A stretch of 64,000 nucleotides of DNA from Glycocaulis alkaliphilus. Its GTDB lineage: Bacteria; Pseudomonadota; Alphaproteobacteria; Caulobacterales; Maricaulaceae. Within the stretch, counting starts at the first letter, position 1. Each line of letters starts with the position of its first letter. The stretch is taken from the NCBI RefSeq assembly GCF_004000605.1, contig NZ_CP018911.1:1426001-1490000 (forward strand). The letters are read 5' to 3'. Positions 63,292-64,000 of this stretch are shown one piece after another. A model generated the notes under the pieces. The model was not told the DNA's origin. It saw only the letters and a list, made by a program, of their open reading frames with translations, and made no database searches. The position numbers and the translations under genes are program-made.

Positions 63292-64000
63292 ATGCTATTT
63301 TCGATCGCGCTATATCTGTCGGCATTGACGATGTCGCCACCAGAATCCGAGCTGGATCTGCCTGCCGTCACCGTGCAGGACGTCATGTCGGCGTGGGAGG
63401 CAGGGCAGGCGGCAGAGGCCGGGCGCCTCGCTGAGGCCTATCTGACGGCCCGCACCGCCGACGACGGCAGGCTGGGTGTTGAAGGCGCAGGGCTCGCGTT
63501 TATTGCAGGCATCGGACGGGTGATCAGCGCCGGCAGGGAAGACGCTCACTCCGGCTACTGGATGTGGGTGGCGCGTCAGCACGAGGACGTGTGCGGCGCG
63601 TTGCCAGACCAGTATTCGACGGTGATTGACATCATGATGACCGCGCCGGGCCGCTGGCTTCGTGTGGACAGGCTGATCCGGGGTGGGCCGTTTCTGGACG
63701 CCACCAGCCAACCGTGCCGGGACGAGGCCCGCGCTTCCGTTATACCCGCCGCTGCAAATGCTGTCGGCGCGCCTGGTGCGGTGGTGGTGTTTTCTCACGA
63801 TGCGGAACGGGGCTGGGGTGTTCGCGGCCGCCGGCCGACGGTCCGCGTGCCGCTCATTTTTGAATATCCGGCCGGCGCGCTGTCACCATCCTTGGCCCAG
63901 GGCCGCGTGTTTGAAATCCGCTTCAGGTCGGTACATGCTGTCCCCGGTGGTGCAATCGTCCTGAGCCCCTGCTCGGCCATGAGTTTTGATCTGGGCATGG
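63292..64000 (+). CDS. partial unknown protein, runs off the window
   Basis: The frame opens at the ATG at 63292 and is still open at the last base, so at least 236 residues are missing a C-terminus. It starts with a short hydrophobic segment (MLFSIALYLSALTMS), probably a signal peptide, then an Ala/Glu-rich helical region (EAGQAAEAGRLAEAYL) similar in style to the helical part of the upstream TonB-C protein. Paired cysteines (VCGALPDQ, PCRDEAR, SPCSAMSF) suggest disulfides. A TonB-C domain might follow outside the window. No function can be named. Confidence 0.65.
   Translation, partial: MLFSIALYLSALTMSPPESELDLPAVTVQDVMSAWEAGQAAEAGRLAEAYLTARTADDGRLGVEGAGLAFIAGIGRVISAGREDAHSGYWMWVARQHEDVCGALPDQYSTVIDIMMTAPGRWLRVDRLIRGGPFLDATSQPCRDEARASVIPAAANAVGAPGAVVVFSHDAERGWGVRGRRPTVRVPLIFEYPAGALSPSLAQGRVFEIRFRSVHAVPGGAIVLSPCSAMSFDLGM

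Noticed and set aside
1-64000. tRNA, rRNA, CRISPR arrays, prophage
   Set aside because: No cloverleaf, conserved rRNA stretch, regular repeat-spacer pattern or phage gene cluster was found by reading the intergenic regions.

Overview
The window is GC-rich alphaproteobacterial chromosome, most like the Caulobacterales/Maricaulales (Hyphomonadaceae-type) lineage. This is inferred from the adjacent divK-pleD cell-cycle pair, the ruvX/pyrB/pyrC/plsY/dprA/topA/rnr order, the xseB-ispA-dxs-tlyA order, the serS-surE-pcm-nlpD-yajC-secDF order and the alphaproteobacterial S1 and IHF-beta proteins. Almost all of it is housekeeping DNA. I see no prophage, CRISPR array, rRNA or tRNA, and one insertion sequence.

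Layout. 1-5.1 kb (+): rpsA, ihfB, mscL, trpF, amtB. 5.1-10.5 kb (-): an M42-like peptidase coupled to a KAS III enzyme, a small lipoprotein coupled to tag, and dinB coupled to a ROK sugar kinase. 10.7-12.4 kb (+): divK-pleD, convergent with rpmG. 13.1-27.2 kb (-): MFS transporter, Nudix pair, rnr, topA, a candidate leader peptide, dprA, plsY, a pseudo-dihydroorotase, pyrB, two tandem AEC carriers, ruvX, then an SDR. 28-36 kb (+): acyltransferase, DUF2007-like, HIT, SET and HDAC-like proteins, then phosphatase-xseB-csaA-ispA-dxs. 36.0-36.9 kb: a small accessory segment between dxs and tlyA, with a cold-shock gene, an orphan antitoxin and a 13-codon toxin stub. 37.7-43.4 kb (+): a complete mnhABCDEFG antiporter operon. 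43.6-45.7 kb (-): two glycine-zipper envelope proteins. 45.9-48.3 kb: an RNA methyltransferase followed by an IS481-family element. 48.5-56.2 kb (+): serS-surE-pcm, a DUF6491-type protein, an nlpD-like gene and yajC-secD-secF. 56.3-64 kb: a beta-lactamase-fold hydrolase, an NDUFAF6-like protein, an S9 peptidase, trmFO, a TonB-C-domain protein and a gene running off the end.

The strongest anomaly is serS. Its reading frame is intact but carries about 95 extra residues between the LPKF strand and class II motif 2. The encoding DNA is AT-rich (about 45% G+C by hand count, 25% in one 60-base stretch) and uses codons rare elsewhere in the window. It looks like an acquired in-frame insertion in an essential enzyme.

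Other points worth following are a ParE/RelE-like toxin reduced to a 13-codon stub beside its antitoxin, a dihydroorotase homologue without its HxH metal site next to pyrB, and an LytM protein without its zinc ligands. In three genes (the topA leader ORF, nlpD and the S9 peptidase) the Shine-Dalgarno sequence lies inside an inverted repeat.
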